This document shows positions 17,504-25,563 of a stretch of 64,000 nt of DNA, piece after piece. Position 1 is the stretch's first letter, and every line of letters begins with the position of its first letter. The notes under the pieces were generated by a model. It was not told where the DNA came from. It worked only from the letters and a program-made list of their open reading frames with translations, and made no database searches. Made by a program: the position numbers and the translations under genes. This DNA is from an uncultured Alistipes sp. GTDB taxonomy: Bacteria; Bacteroidota; Bacteroidia; Bacteroidales; UBA932. The DNA is taken from positions 1-64,000 of the forward strand of contig CABMPD010000016.1 of assembly GCA_902388455.1 (NCBI GenBank). The letters are read 5' to 3'.

Positions 17504-18685
17504 ATGAACAACACTGAAAGCAGATACATGCTCAGAGGAGTCTCCTCTGCAAAGGAAGATGTACACAATGCCATCAAGAACATAGATAAAGGCCTTTTCC
17601 CTAAGGCTTTCTGTAAGATAATCCCGGACCTTTTCTCCGGTGACCCGGACTGGTGCCTGGTAATGCATGCCGACGGCGCAGGCACAAAGTCTTCTCTCGC
17701 TTACACATATTGGAGAGAGACAGGAGACATGAACGTGTGGAAGGGCATAGCCCGCGATGCTATGGTCATGAACACAGATGACCTGCTCTGTGTAGGGATA
17801 TGCAGCGGAATGCTGGTGTCTTCCACCATCGGTCGTAATAAAAATCTTATTCCCGGAGAGGTCATCTCCGCCATTATTTCCGGAACCGATGAGTTCATCA
17901 AGGCGATGGACCGTTACGGTATCAGGATGACGCTTACCGGAGGAGAGACCGCAGATGTGGGCGATCTTGTGCGTACGGTTATCGTTGACAGCACTGTCTG
18001 CGCAAGAGTACGCCGTTCGGAGATTATAGATAATTCCAGAATTTCGGACGGAGATGTCATCGTAGGACTTGCGTCTTTCGGTCAGGCTGAGTACGAAGAT
18101 GAGTATAATGGGGGGACCGGCAGCAACGGTCTGACATCGGCTCGCCATGACCTTTTCGCCCATTATCTGGCCGACAAATATCCTGAGAGTTATGATCATG
18201 CCATGCCTGCGTCACTGGTATATTCGGGAAGCAGGATGCTTACAGAAAAAGAGCCGGAGACAGGCCTTACTTACGGAAAACTGCTCTTGTCTCCTACCAG
18301 GACATATGCGCCTGTGATGAAAAAGATTTTTGATGCCGGCATGAAGAACCGTATTCACGGCATGGTTCATTGTTCCGGAGGAGCCCAGACTAAGGTTCTG
18401 CATTTTGTAGATTCACTTAGAGTCATTAAGGACAATATGTTCCCCGTACCTCCTCTGTTCAAGGCTATACAGATAGAGTCCGGAACTGACTGGCAGGAGA
18501 TGTACCGGGTATTCAATATGGGACACCGTATGGAAATTTATACTGACAGGGAGGCGGCATCAGCTATGATAGACATATCCCGCTCGCTGGGAGTCGATGC
18601 CCGTATAGTCGGCAGGGTGGAGGCAGCTCCTGAGGCCGAGGTGGTTATTTCCGGAGACAACGGCACATTCGTGTATAATAAATAG
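17504..18685 (+). CDS. purM: Phosphoribosylformylglycinamidine cyclo-ligase (AIR synthase)
   Basis: PurM closes the imidazole ring of AIR, the fifth step of purine synthesis. The protein has an N-terminal AIRS domain with HADGAGTKSS and NTDDLLCVG for ATP and metal binding, then a C-terminal AIRS_C domain containing VHCSGGAQTK and FNMGHRMEIY. The start MNNTESRYMLRG gives 393 residues, longer than E. coli PurM but usual for the Bacteroidetes form. An ATG eight codons upstream is possible but lies close to the promoter element. An unknown lipoprotein starts 8 bases downstream. Confidence 0.9.
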   Translation: MNNTESRYMLRGVSSAKEDVHNAIKNIDKGLFPKAFCKIIPDLFSGDPDWCLVMHADGAGTKSSLAYTYWRETGDMNVWKGIARDAMVMNTDDLLCVGICSGMLVSSTIGRNKNLIPGEVISAIISGTDEFIKAMDRYGIRMTLTGGETADVGDLVRTVIVDSTVCARVRRSEIIDNSRISDGDVIVGLASFGQAEYEDEYNGGTGSNGLTSARHDLFAHYLADKYPESYDHAMPASLVYSGSRMLTEKEPETGLTYGKLLLSPTRTYAPVMKKIFDAGMKNRIHGMVHCSGGAQTKVLHFVDSLRVIKDNMFPVPPLFKAIQIESGTDWQEMYRVFNMGHRMEIYTDREAASAMIDISRSLGVDARIVGRVEAAPEAEVVISGDNGTFVYNK

Positions 18686-18693
18686 TTTAAGAT

Positions 18694-20181
18694 ATGTCAG
18701 ATTACTCCAGATATGCTGCGTTCGCAGTATTTCTGCTGGCGGGTGTCCTGTCATCTGTCTCATGCGGTGACAGGACACAGAGTGCCGGTCTGCTTCCAAT
18801 AGCGCAGAAAGCTATAGGAGACAGTACCTCTATATATTATGTGGATTTTGCGCAATATCCTGACAGTCTCCCAATGCTGCCGATTGGTGTTTTCGGTTGC
18901 GGACCGGACGGTTTTGCAGTCGCTGAAAAGCTCTTGACCGCGGATAATTTTGACAATATTACCGGGCAGCCGGTTGCTGACGGTATTGCGGATTTCGGCG
19001 GAGAGTCCATTCAGGTCTTGTTGGACAGGGCCAACAGTCCGTATGGAGGGTATCTGGAGAATGACAATCTTCCGTTCTTGAAGGAGCAGCTTGTACGCAA
19101 TGCTCTTTTCCTTATGGGGGACAGGTACTACAATCTGGCTGTTGACGAATATCAGTCGGGGTACAAGGACCCGGTCAAGATAATTCTGGTATCATCTCCT
19201 GTTGCGGATTACTACGGTCTGTCCGATATTGAAGCGCTGATGCGCGGCAGCGGAACAGGGGTAAAGGCGGTCGGGATTATTGAGAGCAGTATAAGTGAGG
19301 CTCTTTCCCGAGTGGATCAGGACGGCAATTTCTGTGTGGGCGTGCTGTATTCATCGGATGGGGTATCTTCCAGGGAATATGAATCTGTTATTCGCAAAAT
19401 GGCAGCAGAACGTGGTGTTGCAGGTCATATTCAGGTGTTCAATCAGGAAGGAACAGGCATCTCTGAAGCCCTTATAGGGGATTCAGCGTACATCGATACT
19501 TCTGCGAGAGTTTCCCGCGAATGGTATGCGGGTCCTGTTACGGGTATCAGTTACAACAATATAGATGCTACGCTTTTCGACCGCTACGGTTTTAATACCC
19601 GCGGTAATGCTCTTCTATTCCCCGGCGGTAGCAGGAATATATCGGGAGTTCAGCTCAATTCTGTCGAGAATTATGTCCGCTATCATCTTGTGTCTTTGGT
19701 AGAAAGACATCGTCGCAGCGGAAGCCGTGTGCCGATTTCCTCCATAATTCTAGCTGATTGCAGTTATAATCAGGTCCGGGACCTGATGGATAAGGTTATG
19801 GAAGAGCTGTACAATTACAAAAGAGGAGGAATCTACCTCTATAGAACCAGCATATCACCGGATTTCCGATTTATTGATCCTGCGGAATGTGCAGTCCGTG
19901 AGGCCTATGCAATCCTGCGCAAGGATGGAAATCTGGCTCTCCGTGGAACCGGATCCACCCTGGTTCCGTTCATTACGTTGCCTTCTGCAACTGTTCCGGC
20001 GGATTCGCTGGATGAGTCCGGTGCTTTCAAGGCCGGATTCCGTTACGGACGTGCGAGCGGAACGGAGGATATTACGACCAAGGCGGTGCCGTTTGCTCCT
20101 CGTTATGTGGGAGGACGGGAACTCGATGAAATGGAGAATTATTACAAGACATTCGCATTAATAAGAAAAACTCTTTACTAA
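18694..20181 (+). CDS. Uncharacterised lipoprotein, possible periplasmic-binding-protein-like fold
   Basis: This 495-residue protein has a lipoprotein signal with modified cysteine at C24 (VLSSVSC). I do not recognise the family. Two segments, about residues 160-265 and 330-420, show alternating beta strands and helices like a Rossmann or type 1 binding-protein fold (VKIILVSSP, CVGVLYSSDG, SSIILADCS). The region 290-320 is rich in Asn and Gly. It lies between purM and a DEDD exonuclease, 3 bases from the latter, so it is probably cotranscribed with them. A role in ligand sensing or uptake is conjecture. Confidence 0.6.
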   Translation: MSDYSRYAAFAVFLLAGVLSSVSCGDRTQSAGLLPIAQKAIGDSTSIYYVDFAQYPDSLPMLPIGVFGCGPDGFAVAEKLLTADNFDNITGQPVADGIADFGGESIQVLLDRANSPYGGYLENDNLPFLKEQLVRNALFLMGDRYYNLAVDEYQSGYKDPVKIILVSSPVADYYGLSDIEALMRGSGTGVKAVGIIESSISEALSRVDQDGNFCVGVLYSSDGVSSREYESVIRKMAAERGVAGHIQVFNQEGTGISEALIGDSAYIDTSARVSREWYAGPVTGISYNNIDATLFDRYGFNTRGNALLFPGGSRNISGVQLNSVENYVRYHLVSLVERHRRSGSRVPISSIILADCSYNQVRDLMDKVMEELYNYKRGGIYLYRTSISPDFRFIDPAECAVREAYAILRKDGNLALRGTGSTLVPFITLPSATVPADSLDESGAFKAGFRYGRASGTEDITTKAVPFAPRYVGGRELDEMENYYKTFALIRKTLY

Positions 20182-20184
20182 TAT

Positions 20185-20778
20185 ATGCAGTATCCAGAAA
20201 GTATTTCATCAGAAGAACTTACTCAGCTTGACCATGTGGATTTCACAGGGCCCATCGTTGTCGTGTCTGATTTGGACGAGGATTTCGTGGAGGCGATGGA
20301 CTATTTGAAGAGCCAGAGGGTCATAGGCTTCGATACTGAAACCAAACCTAGTTTTACCTCCAGTACCCCGCGCCATCATGTCGCTCTGCTGCAGCTTTCG
20401 GGCGGGGACAAAGCTTATATTTTCAGAGTCAATCAGCTCGGTCTGCCTGCTGCATTGGCCTCAATTCTTTCTGACGGCAATATCCTGAAGATCGGTGCGG
20501 CAGTAAAGGATGATGTCCGGGGCCTGATGTATTACCGCAAGTTTACTCCCCGCGGATTCGTCGATCTTCAAAGCATGGTGGCGGATTATGGAATCATGGA
20601 TAAGAGCGTGCGCAAGATGTCCGCCATTATCCTTGGGAAAAAGGTCTCAAAGACGCAGCAGCTCTCCAATTGGGAAGCACAGCAACTTTCAGGAGCCCAG
20701 CTGAAATATGCCGCGATTGATGCATGGGTATGCCGCGAGATGTATCTTAAACTGAAATCAGACCGTCAGAATGATTAG
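20185..20778 (+). CDS. 3'-5' exonuclease, DEDDy type (RNase D/WRN-like)
   Basis: A single-domain nuclease of 197 residues. The DEDDy signature is visible as GFDTETKP (Exo I), KIGAAVKDD (Exo II) and YAAIDAWVCREMY (Exo III, with the Y four residues before the last Asp replaced in this register by A-I-D, so the subtype is tentative). No HRDC or helicase domain is attached. Bacteroidetes carry such short RNase D-like proteins; the substrate may be RNA or DNA. It begins 3 bases after the lipoprotein stop and overlaps the methyltransferase start by 8 bases. Confidence 0.85.
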   Translation: MQYPESISSEELTQLDHVDFTGPIVVVSDLDEDFVEAMDYLKSQRVIGFDTETKPSFTSSTPRHHVALLQLSGGDKAYIFRVNQLGLPAALASILSDGNILKIGAAVKDDVRGLMYYRKFTPRGFVDLQSMVADYGIMDKSVRKMSAIILGKKVSKTQQLSNWEAQQLSGAQLKYAAIDAWVCREMYLKLKSDRQND

Positions 20779-21985
20779 AGTTGTGCTAAAGAAGGGCCGG
20801 GAAGAGTCCCTGCGCCGCTTTCATCCTTGGATTTTTTCCGGAGCAGTGGCATCCGTGGAGGGAGAACCGTATGAGGGAGAAGCCGTGGAGGTAGTGGCCT
20901 CGGACGGTGCCTTTCTGGCGGTCGGGCATTGGCAGAAAGGCTCTATTGCCGTACGGATTCTCAGTTTCACCCAGGAATTCATGCCTGACAAGGACGGGCT
21001 TATGCCTCAGAGATTCTGGAAGGAAAGGATTTCCGGGGCCATGCGCCTTCGCCGGTCTTTGGGACTGTTTACTCCGGAGACGACATGCTGCCGTCTTATT
21101 CATGGGGAAGGGGATTTTCTTCCGGGGCTGATTGTGGACATTTATGACGAGGTCGCCGTGATTCAGGCGCACTCGGCCGGAATGTATCTGTCCGCAGAGC
21201 ATATTTCGCATGCCTTGCAGCAGTGCTGTCAGGGCATGGTCCGTGCTGTCTACAACAAGAGCGAGGGGACTGCTCCCCATCGTGCCGGACTGTCTCTCCA
21301 TGACGGATATCTTACCGTTCCGTATATCACTGATGAGGCTGTAGTCAAGGAGAACGGACACAGCTTCGTGGTCAACTGGGCGTCCGGGCAGAAGACAGGT
21401 TTCTTTCTGGATCAGAGGGACAACCGCAGGTTGGTCGGAGAATATGCCAGGGAGCGGAGAGTACTCAATCTGTTCTGCTATACCGGTGGTTTTTCGGTTT
21501 ATGCTCTCAACCGCGGTGCAGCGTCTGTCGTTTCTGTAGATTCGTCAGCGGCGGCGGTGGACATGCTCCGCCGCAATGTGGAACTTAATATAGGAGCGGA
21601 GGATGCGGCAGTACGCCATAAGGCGGAGTGTACGGATGCCTTGGATTATCTGAAAGATGTCAGTAGCGGGGATTTCGACCTGATGGTTGTGGATCCTCCG
21701 GCTTTTGCAAAACACAGGGACGTCCTGGACAATGCTGTCAGAGCGTACCGCCGTCTCAATGCCGCTGCTATCGGAAAGATTGCTCCCGGAGGGCTGTTGT
21801 TTACGTACAGCTGTTCTCAGGCGGTGGACCGCAGGACATTCGAGCTTACAGTGTTTTCGGCGGCCGCTCAGACAGGCCGTAGGGTGCGTATATTGCGCAG
21901 GCTTACCCAGCCCGCAGACCACCCGGTGAACATCTATCATCCTGAAGGTGATTATTTAAAGGGGCTGATGCTGTACGTTGAATAA
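20771..21985 (+). CDS. RlmI-like 23S rRNA cytosine-C5 methyltransferase
   Basis: This 404-residue protein has an N-terminal PUA domain (about 1-75), a central EEHEE domain, and a C-terminal class I SAM methyltransferase fold. Family motifs include GQKTGFFLDQRDNR, LNLFCYTGGFS for SAM binding, VVDPPAFAK (motif IV) and TYSCSQ with the catalytic cysteine. E. coli RlmI modifies C1962 of 23S rRNA; the same target is inferred here. It overlaps the preceding exonuclease by 8 bases and is followed 12 bases later by msrC. Confidence 0.88.
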   Translation: MIRVVLKKGREESLRRFHPWIFSGAVASVEGEPYEGEAVEVVASDGAFLAVGHWQKGSIAVRILSFTQEFMPDKDGLMPQRFWKERISGAMRLRRSLGLFTPETTCCRLIHGEGDFLPGLIVDIYDEVAVIQAHSAGMYLSAEHISHALQQCCQGMVRAVYNKSEGTAPHRAGLSLHDGYLTVPYITDEAVVKENGHSFVVNWASGQKTGFFLDQRDNRRLVGEYARERRVLNLFCYTGGFSVYALNRGAASVVSVDSSAAAVDMLRRNVELNIGAEDAAVRHKAECTDALDYLKDVSSGDFDLMVVDPPAFAKHRDVLDNAVRAYRRLNAAAIGKIAPGGLLFTYSCSQAVDRRTFELTVFSAAAQTGRRVRILRRLTQPADHPVNIYHPEGDYLKGLMLYVE

Positions 21986-21997
21986 ATATTGGAATTC

Positions 21998-22498
21998 ATG
22001 CATGAGATAAAATTAGATTCCGACGGCAGTAAGGCCGGACGTTATGAGTCCCTGCTGCCGCAGATAAGTTCTCTGATTGAGGGCGAGACGGATATGACGG
22101 CAAATCTGGCGAATACAGCCGCCGCGCTGAAGGAGGTATTCGGATTTTTCTGGGTAGGTTTTTATTTGGTGCGTACATCCGGAAGTGGTGTCTACGAGCT
22201 GGTTCTGGGCCCTTTTCAGGGGCCTGTGGCCTGTACAAGGATCGGATATGGAAAGGGGGTGTGCGGATCGGCCTGGAAAGCCGCCGGGAGTATCGTGGTG
22301 GAGGATGTGGAAAAGTTTCCGGGGCATATAGCCTGCAGTTCACTGTCCCGTTCAGAGATAGTGGTTCCCATGATTGGCAGAGACGGGAAAGTCATTGGTG
22401 TTCTGGATATTGACAGCACTTCGACGGCTACATTCGACGATGTTGACAAGTATTATCTTGAGAAGTTATGCAGGATAATTTGTAATAATTCGAAATAA
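21998..22498 (+). CDS. msrC: Free methionine-R-sulfoxide reductase (GAF domain)
   Basis: This GAF-domain enzyme reduces free methionine-R-sulfoxide using thioredoxin. The start MHEIKLDS gives 166 residues; a TTG three codons upstream is less likely. The three conserved cysteines are C79, C89 and C113 (VACTR, GVCGS, HIACSS), with the same 10 and 24 spacings as C84, C94 and C118 of the E. coli enzyme. FFWVGFYL and LDIDS are further family signatures. The promoter of the tRNA-Cys gene begins inside its last codons. Confidence 0.92.
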   Translation: MHEIKLDSDGSKAGRYESLLPQISSLIEGETDMTANLANTAAALKEVFGFFWVGFYLVRTSGSGVYELVLGPFQGPVACTRIGYGKGVCGSAWKAAGSIVVEDVEKFPGHIACSSLSRSEIVVPMIGRDGKVIGVLDIDSTSTATFDDVDKYYLEKLCRIICNNSK

Positions 22499-22510
22499 TT
22501 ACTATCTTTG
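22479..22510 (+). promoter_or_regulatory. Promoter of tRNA-Cys
   Basis: TTTG at 22479-22482, 20 bases, then TATCTTTG at 22503-22510: a full match to the -33/-7 consensus. The -33 element lies in the end of the msrC coding region. Confidence 0.8.
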
Positions 22511-22526
22511 CGCTCCCAAAAGTTAC

Positions 22527-22597
22527 GGTACCATGGCCGAGTGGTTAGGCAACGGTCTGCAAAACCGTGTACAGCAGTTCGATTCTGCTTGGTACCT
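22527..22597 (+). tRNA. tRNA-Cys (GCA)
   Basis: A 71-base cloverleaf with acceptor pairing GGTACCA/TGGTACC, anticodon stem ACGGT/ACCGT and anticodon GCA at 22559-22561. The T loop reads TTCGATT. Base 73 is U, the identity base of tRNA-Cys. CCA is not encoded. A promoter precedes it and a terminator follows within 5 bases. Confidence 0.96.
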
Positions 22598-22601
22598 CAG
22601 G

Positions 22602-22623
22602 AGCCCCTTTCCGGGGCTTTTTT
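22602..22623 (+). terminator. Intrinsic terminator of tRNA-Cys
   Basis: AGCCCC and GGGGCT pair around a five-base loop, followed by a T tract. Confidence 0.88.
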
Positions 22624-22648
22624 ATTTCCAGTTTTTCAGGCAGTCGGC

Positions 22649-23182
22649 TCATTTGGAATGACGGCTGTTGCGGATCTCTGTAGAGGAGATGTCGAGCAGC
22701 GGTGCGCCGGCCAGGAATCTTACTCCGCGAATACCGGGCTGCCCGTCGTATTGTCCGCAGAGTGCGGCTCCGTCAAATCCTTTGCGCGGGTATACCCATA
22801 TCCTGAATTCCCGGAGAATGTCCTTGCCGTGATACCATTTTTCCAGACTGGCGATATTGTCGGCGCCGATTAAGAGGATGAGCTCGTCTGAGGGGAACGC
22901 CTTCTGAATTGCGTGGAGGGTATTGATCGTGTATAGCGGTTCGGACAGGCGGTACTCTATGTCGGATACTGTGATTTTCGGGGAGATACCCTTGAATGCC
23001 TCTCTCACCTGGCGGAGCCTTGCCTGCGGATCCGCAAGTATGGATTTGTCCTTGAAAGGATTGTGCGGTGAGGGAATGATGATGACCGCGTCCACCTCCG
23101 GCATAGATGCCGCATACTCCGCAATGGAGACGTGTCCGTAGTGTACGGGATTGAACGAGCCGAAGTACAGGGCCTTTCTCAT
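22649..23182 (-). CDS. nadD: Nicotinate-nucleotide adenylyltransferase
   Basis: NadD makes nicotinate adenine dinucleotide from NaMN and ATP in NAD synthesis. The 177-residue protein has the nucleotidyltransferase signature GSFNPVHYGH near the N-terminus, SPHNPFK for substrate binding, LIGADN, and the C-terminal ISSTEIR motif. The length is slightly short but within the family. Its start overlaps the gmk stop by 4 bases, so nadD is translated from the gmk message. Confidence 0.94.
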   Translation of the reverse strand: MRKALYFGSFNPVHYGHVSIAEYAASMPEVDAVIIIPSPHNPFKDKSILADPQARLRQVREAFKGISPKITVSDIEYRLSEPLYTINTLHAIQKAFPSDELILLIGADNIASLEKWYHGKDILREFRIWVYPRKGFDGAALCGQYDGQPGIRGVRFLAGAPLLDISSTEIRNSRHSK

Positions 23183-23751
23183 TGTTCCTGACTGACGAAC
23201 TGTGATACGATTCTCTCGGCCTCAGCCAGAGTATGCTCCAGGACGTCATTTTCCAGAACACGGTCGAAGCGGGGCTCGTAGAGCAGTTCCTCCTCTGCTT
23301 TTGCAACTCTCCGGTCTATCGCTTCCGCTGAGTCAGTGCCACGTCTTTCCAGCCTGCGGCGCAGTTCTTCCACGGACGGCGGTTTTACGAATACAGACAG
23401 CGCGTGGTCTCCGAAAATGCGTTTCAGATTGACGCCTCCCTTTACATCTATGTCGAACAGGATGACGTGGCCCTTTGCCCAGATTCTTTCCACTTCCGAG
23501 CGGAGTGTCCCGTAGAATGAACCGGGATAGACCTCCTCGTATTCAACGAAAGCGTCCTTCGTGATAAGCTCGCGGAATTGTGCCTCGGAGAAGAAATAAT
23601 ACTCTACTCCGTCTTTCTCTTTTCCCCTGGGAGGACGGGAAGTCGCTGATATGGAGAATTCAAGAAAAGGGAAAACCTTCAGCAGATGTCCTACGACAGT
23701 GCTTTTGCCTGCTCCGGAAGGCGCGGAGAAAATAATTACTTTTTGGTTCAT
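23179..23751 (-). CDS. gmk: Guanylate kinase
   Basis: Gmk phosphorylates GMP to GDP with ATP. The start MNQKVIIFSAPSG gives 190 residues; the in-frame ATG 12 codons upstream precedes the -7 promoter element and is not used from it. Motifs are the P-loop SAPSGAGKST, SRPPRGKEKDGVEYYF for GMP binding, and the lid around RRGTD. A TATTTTTG element ends only four bases before the ATG, so the message may have almost no leader. The gene overlaps nadD by 4 bases. Confidence 0.95.
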   Translation of the reverse strand: MNQKVIIFSAPSGAGKSTVVGHLLKVFPFLEFSISATSRPPRGKEKDGVEYYFFSEAQFRELITKDAFVEYEEVYPGSFYGTLRSEVERIWAKGHVILFDIDVKGGVNLKRIFGDHALSVFVKPPSVEELRRRLERRGTDSAEAIDRRVAKAEEELLYEPRFDRVLENDVLEHTLAEAERIVSQFVSQEQ

Positions 23752-23773
23752 ATTGCAAAAATATCTAAATTTG
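23742..23773 (+). promoter_or_regulatory. Promoter of the fructose-bisphosphate aldolase gene
   Basis: TTTG at 23742-23745 and TAAATTTG at 23766-23773 are separated by 20 bases. The -33 element lies inside the first codons of gmk on the opposite strand. Confidence 0.75.
23756..23763 (-). promoter_or_regulatory. Promoter -7 element of gmk-nadD
   Basis: The minus strand reads TATTTTTGC, with a CTTG 21 bases upstream as a weak -33 element. It lies between the two elements of the opposing aldolase promoter. Confidence 0.55.
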
Positions 23774-23822
23774 CATGATGATAGCAAGAATATCGGATAT
23801 TTAACTTAAAGATAGATATATT

Positions 23823-24785
23823 ATGGTATCTTACAAAGATCTCGGCCTTGTGAACTCCAGGGAGCTCTTCAAGAAGGCCATCAACGGCGGATATGCTATT
23901 CCCGCCTTTAATTTCAACAATATGGAGCAGATGCAGGCTATCATACAGGCCTGCGTGGAGACTAAGTCACCTGTGATCCTGCAGGTGTCAAGCGGAGCGA
24001 GAAAATACGCGAACCAGACTATTCTCCGTTATATGGCCCAGGGCGGCGTGGAATACGCCAAGGAGCTGGGCTGCAATATTCCCATCGTTCTTCACCTCGA
24101 TCACGGTGACAGCTTCGAGCTCTGCAAGAGCTGCATAGAGTACGGTTTCTCGTCCGTGATGATTGACGGTTCCTCCAAGCCCTATGATGAAAATGTCGAA
24201 CTGACCCGTAAAGTAGTGGAGTATGCTCACAAATACGACGTTACAGTTGAGGGTGAGCTGGGTGTGCTTGCCGGCGTAGAGGATGACGTGAAGGCGGAGA
24301 GCCATACATACACCCGTCCCGAGGAAGTTGAGGATTTCGTCAAGAAGACAGGAGTGGACTCACTTGCTATATCCATCGGAACATCCCACGGTGCATACAA
24401 GTTCAAACCCGGTCAGAAACCTGAGATCCGTCTGGACATTCTGCATGAGATAGAGCAGCGCATCCCCGGATTCCCTATTGTGCTTCACGGTTCATCGTCA
24501 GTCCCTCAGGATATCGTGGCTGAGATTAACCATTACGGCGGACATCTGAAGGATTCTATCGGAATTCCCGAGGATCAGCTTCGCGAGGCCGCAAAGTCGG
24601 CAGTCTGCAAGATCAATATAGACAGCGACGGACGTCTGGCCATGACGGCAGCTATCCGGAAGGTGTTCGTGGAGCATCCTGAGGAATTCGATCCCAGAAA
24701 GTACCTCGGCCCTGCACGTGAAAAGCTGAAGCAGCTGTATATCCATAAGATAAACTGCGTACTGGGCAGTAATGACAAGATGTAG
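23823..24785 (+). CDS. Class II fructose-bisphosphate aldolase
   Basis: This zinc enzyme of glycolysis and gluconeogenesis interconverts fructose-1,6-bisphosphate with DHAP and glyceraldehyde-3-phosphate. The 320-residue TIM barrel starts with the typical PAFNFNNMEQM, carries the zinc-binding HLDHGDSFE, the ISIGTSHGAYKF segment, VLHGSSSVP, and NIDSDGRLA near the C-terminus. C-ending codons suggest high expression. It has its own promoter and a strong terminator, so it is monocistronic. It belongs to the Fba type common in Bacteroidales. Confidence 0.94.
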   Translation: MVSYKDLGLVNSRELFKKAINGGYAIPAFNFNNMEQMQAIIQACVETKSPVILQVSSGARKYANQTILRYMAQGGVEYAKELGCNIPIVLHLDHGDSFELCKSCIEYGFSSVMIDGSSKPYDENVELTRKVVEYAHKYDVTVEGELGVLAGVEDDVKAESHTYTRPEEVEDFVKKTGVDSLAISIGTSHGAYKFKPGQKPEIRLDILHEIEQRIPGFPIVLHGSSSVPQDIVAEINHYGGHLKDSIGIPEDQLREAAKSAVCKINIDSDGRLAMTAAIRKVFVEHPEEFDPRKYLGPAREKLKQLYIHKINCVLGSNDKM

Positions 24786-24811
24786 CAGTCTGCAAGGGTA
24801 AAAAATGCAAG

Positions 24812-24848
24812 ATAGGAGTGTCACATTATGGAAGCACTCCTATTTTTA
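24812..24848 (+). terminator. Intrinsic terminator of the aldolase gene
   Basis: ATAGGAGTG and CACTCCTAT pair around a 14-base loop, followed by TTTTATT. Confidence 0.85.
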
Positions 24849-24878
24849 TTGCTTTTTTCAAAAAAGATGTTAAATTTG
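24848..24878 (+). promoter_or_regulatory. Promoter of the LPP20 lipoprotein gene
   Basis: ATTG (near TTTG) at 24848-24851, 19 bases, then TAAATTTG at 24871-24878. The -33 element is embedded in the T tract of the preceding terminator. Confidence 0.5.
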
Positions 24879-24909
24879 TACTTTGTTAAATTAATTATTA
24901 TTTAAACGT

Positions 24910-25485
24910 ATGAAAACAAAACTTTTCCCTATGGTACTTGCCGTCATGGCAATGGTTGTGGCCGTATCTTCCTGCGGCGGTTCGAAGAAGATGAATGCAG
25001 GTAAGACTGAAATCATCCAGCCGTTCAATACACCTGCTGATATGTCCGATGCCGAGTATTTCCGTGCTACGGCTTCCGGAACGAGTCCGGATCAGGAGAT
25101 GGCCAGGACTATCGCAGATATGAACGCCCGCACTCAGTTGGCTACTCAGATATCTTCCGTCCTGAAGGGTGTTACTGAAAGGTATATGAACCAGATTAAT
25201 GTGGCTGATAAAGCCGAATTTTCCCAGAAAGTGGAACAGAATGTAAGGCTTGTTGTCAACCAGGAACTTAATGGTGCTGTTGTAAGAGGTACGAAGCTCT
25301 ATCAGAATGAGAACGGTTCATATGAGTATTGGGTTAATATTGAAATGCCCCGTACAAAGATTATGGACGGTCTGGAGGAGGCTATATCCAGGGATGAGAA
25401 ACTGGCTGTAGACTTCGATCAGCACCTCTTCATGAAGACATTCGAAGAAGAGATGGCACTCGAGATGCAGAAGAATGCCAAATAA
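24910..25485 (+). CDS. LPP20-family lipoprotein
   Basis: This 191-residue lipoprotein has a signal peptide with modified cysteine at C22 (AVSSC), followed by a Gly/Ser-rich linker. The body resembles the LPP20 domain, known from a Helicobacter surface lipoprotein: a stretch of helices with QEMARTIADMNARTQLATQISS followed by beta strands. The biochemical role of the family is unresolved. A terminator-like hairpin follows, and a transglutaminase-like exported protein begins 78 bases downstream. Confidence 0.75.
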   Translation: MKTKLFPMVLAVMAMVVAVSSCGGSKKMNAGKTEIIQPFNTPADMSDAEYFRATASGTSPDQEMARTIADMNARTQLATQISSVLKGVTERYMNQINVADKAEFSQKVEQNVRLVVNQELNGAVVRGTKLYQNENGSYEYWVNIEMPRTKIMDGLEEAISRDEKLAVDFDQHLFMKTFEEEMALEMQKNAK

Positions 25486-25505
25486 GTTATTGATTTTGTA
25501 AATTT

Positions 25506-25544
25506 AAAGCTCCCCCTTGCTGCAAGCAGTTCGGCGGGGGCTTT
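25506..25544 (+). terminator. Hairpin after the LPP20 gene
   Basis: AAAGC-T-CCCCC pairs with GGGGGCTTT around a structured loop. The T tract is short, so it may terminate only partly, leaving read-through into the next gene. Confidence 0.6.
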
Positions 25545-25563
25545 ATTGTAAAATAAGGTAAGT

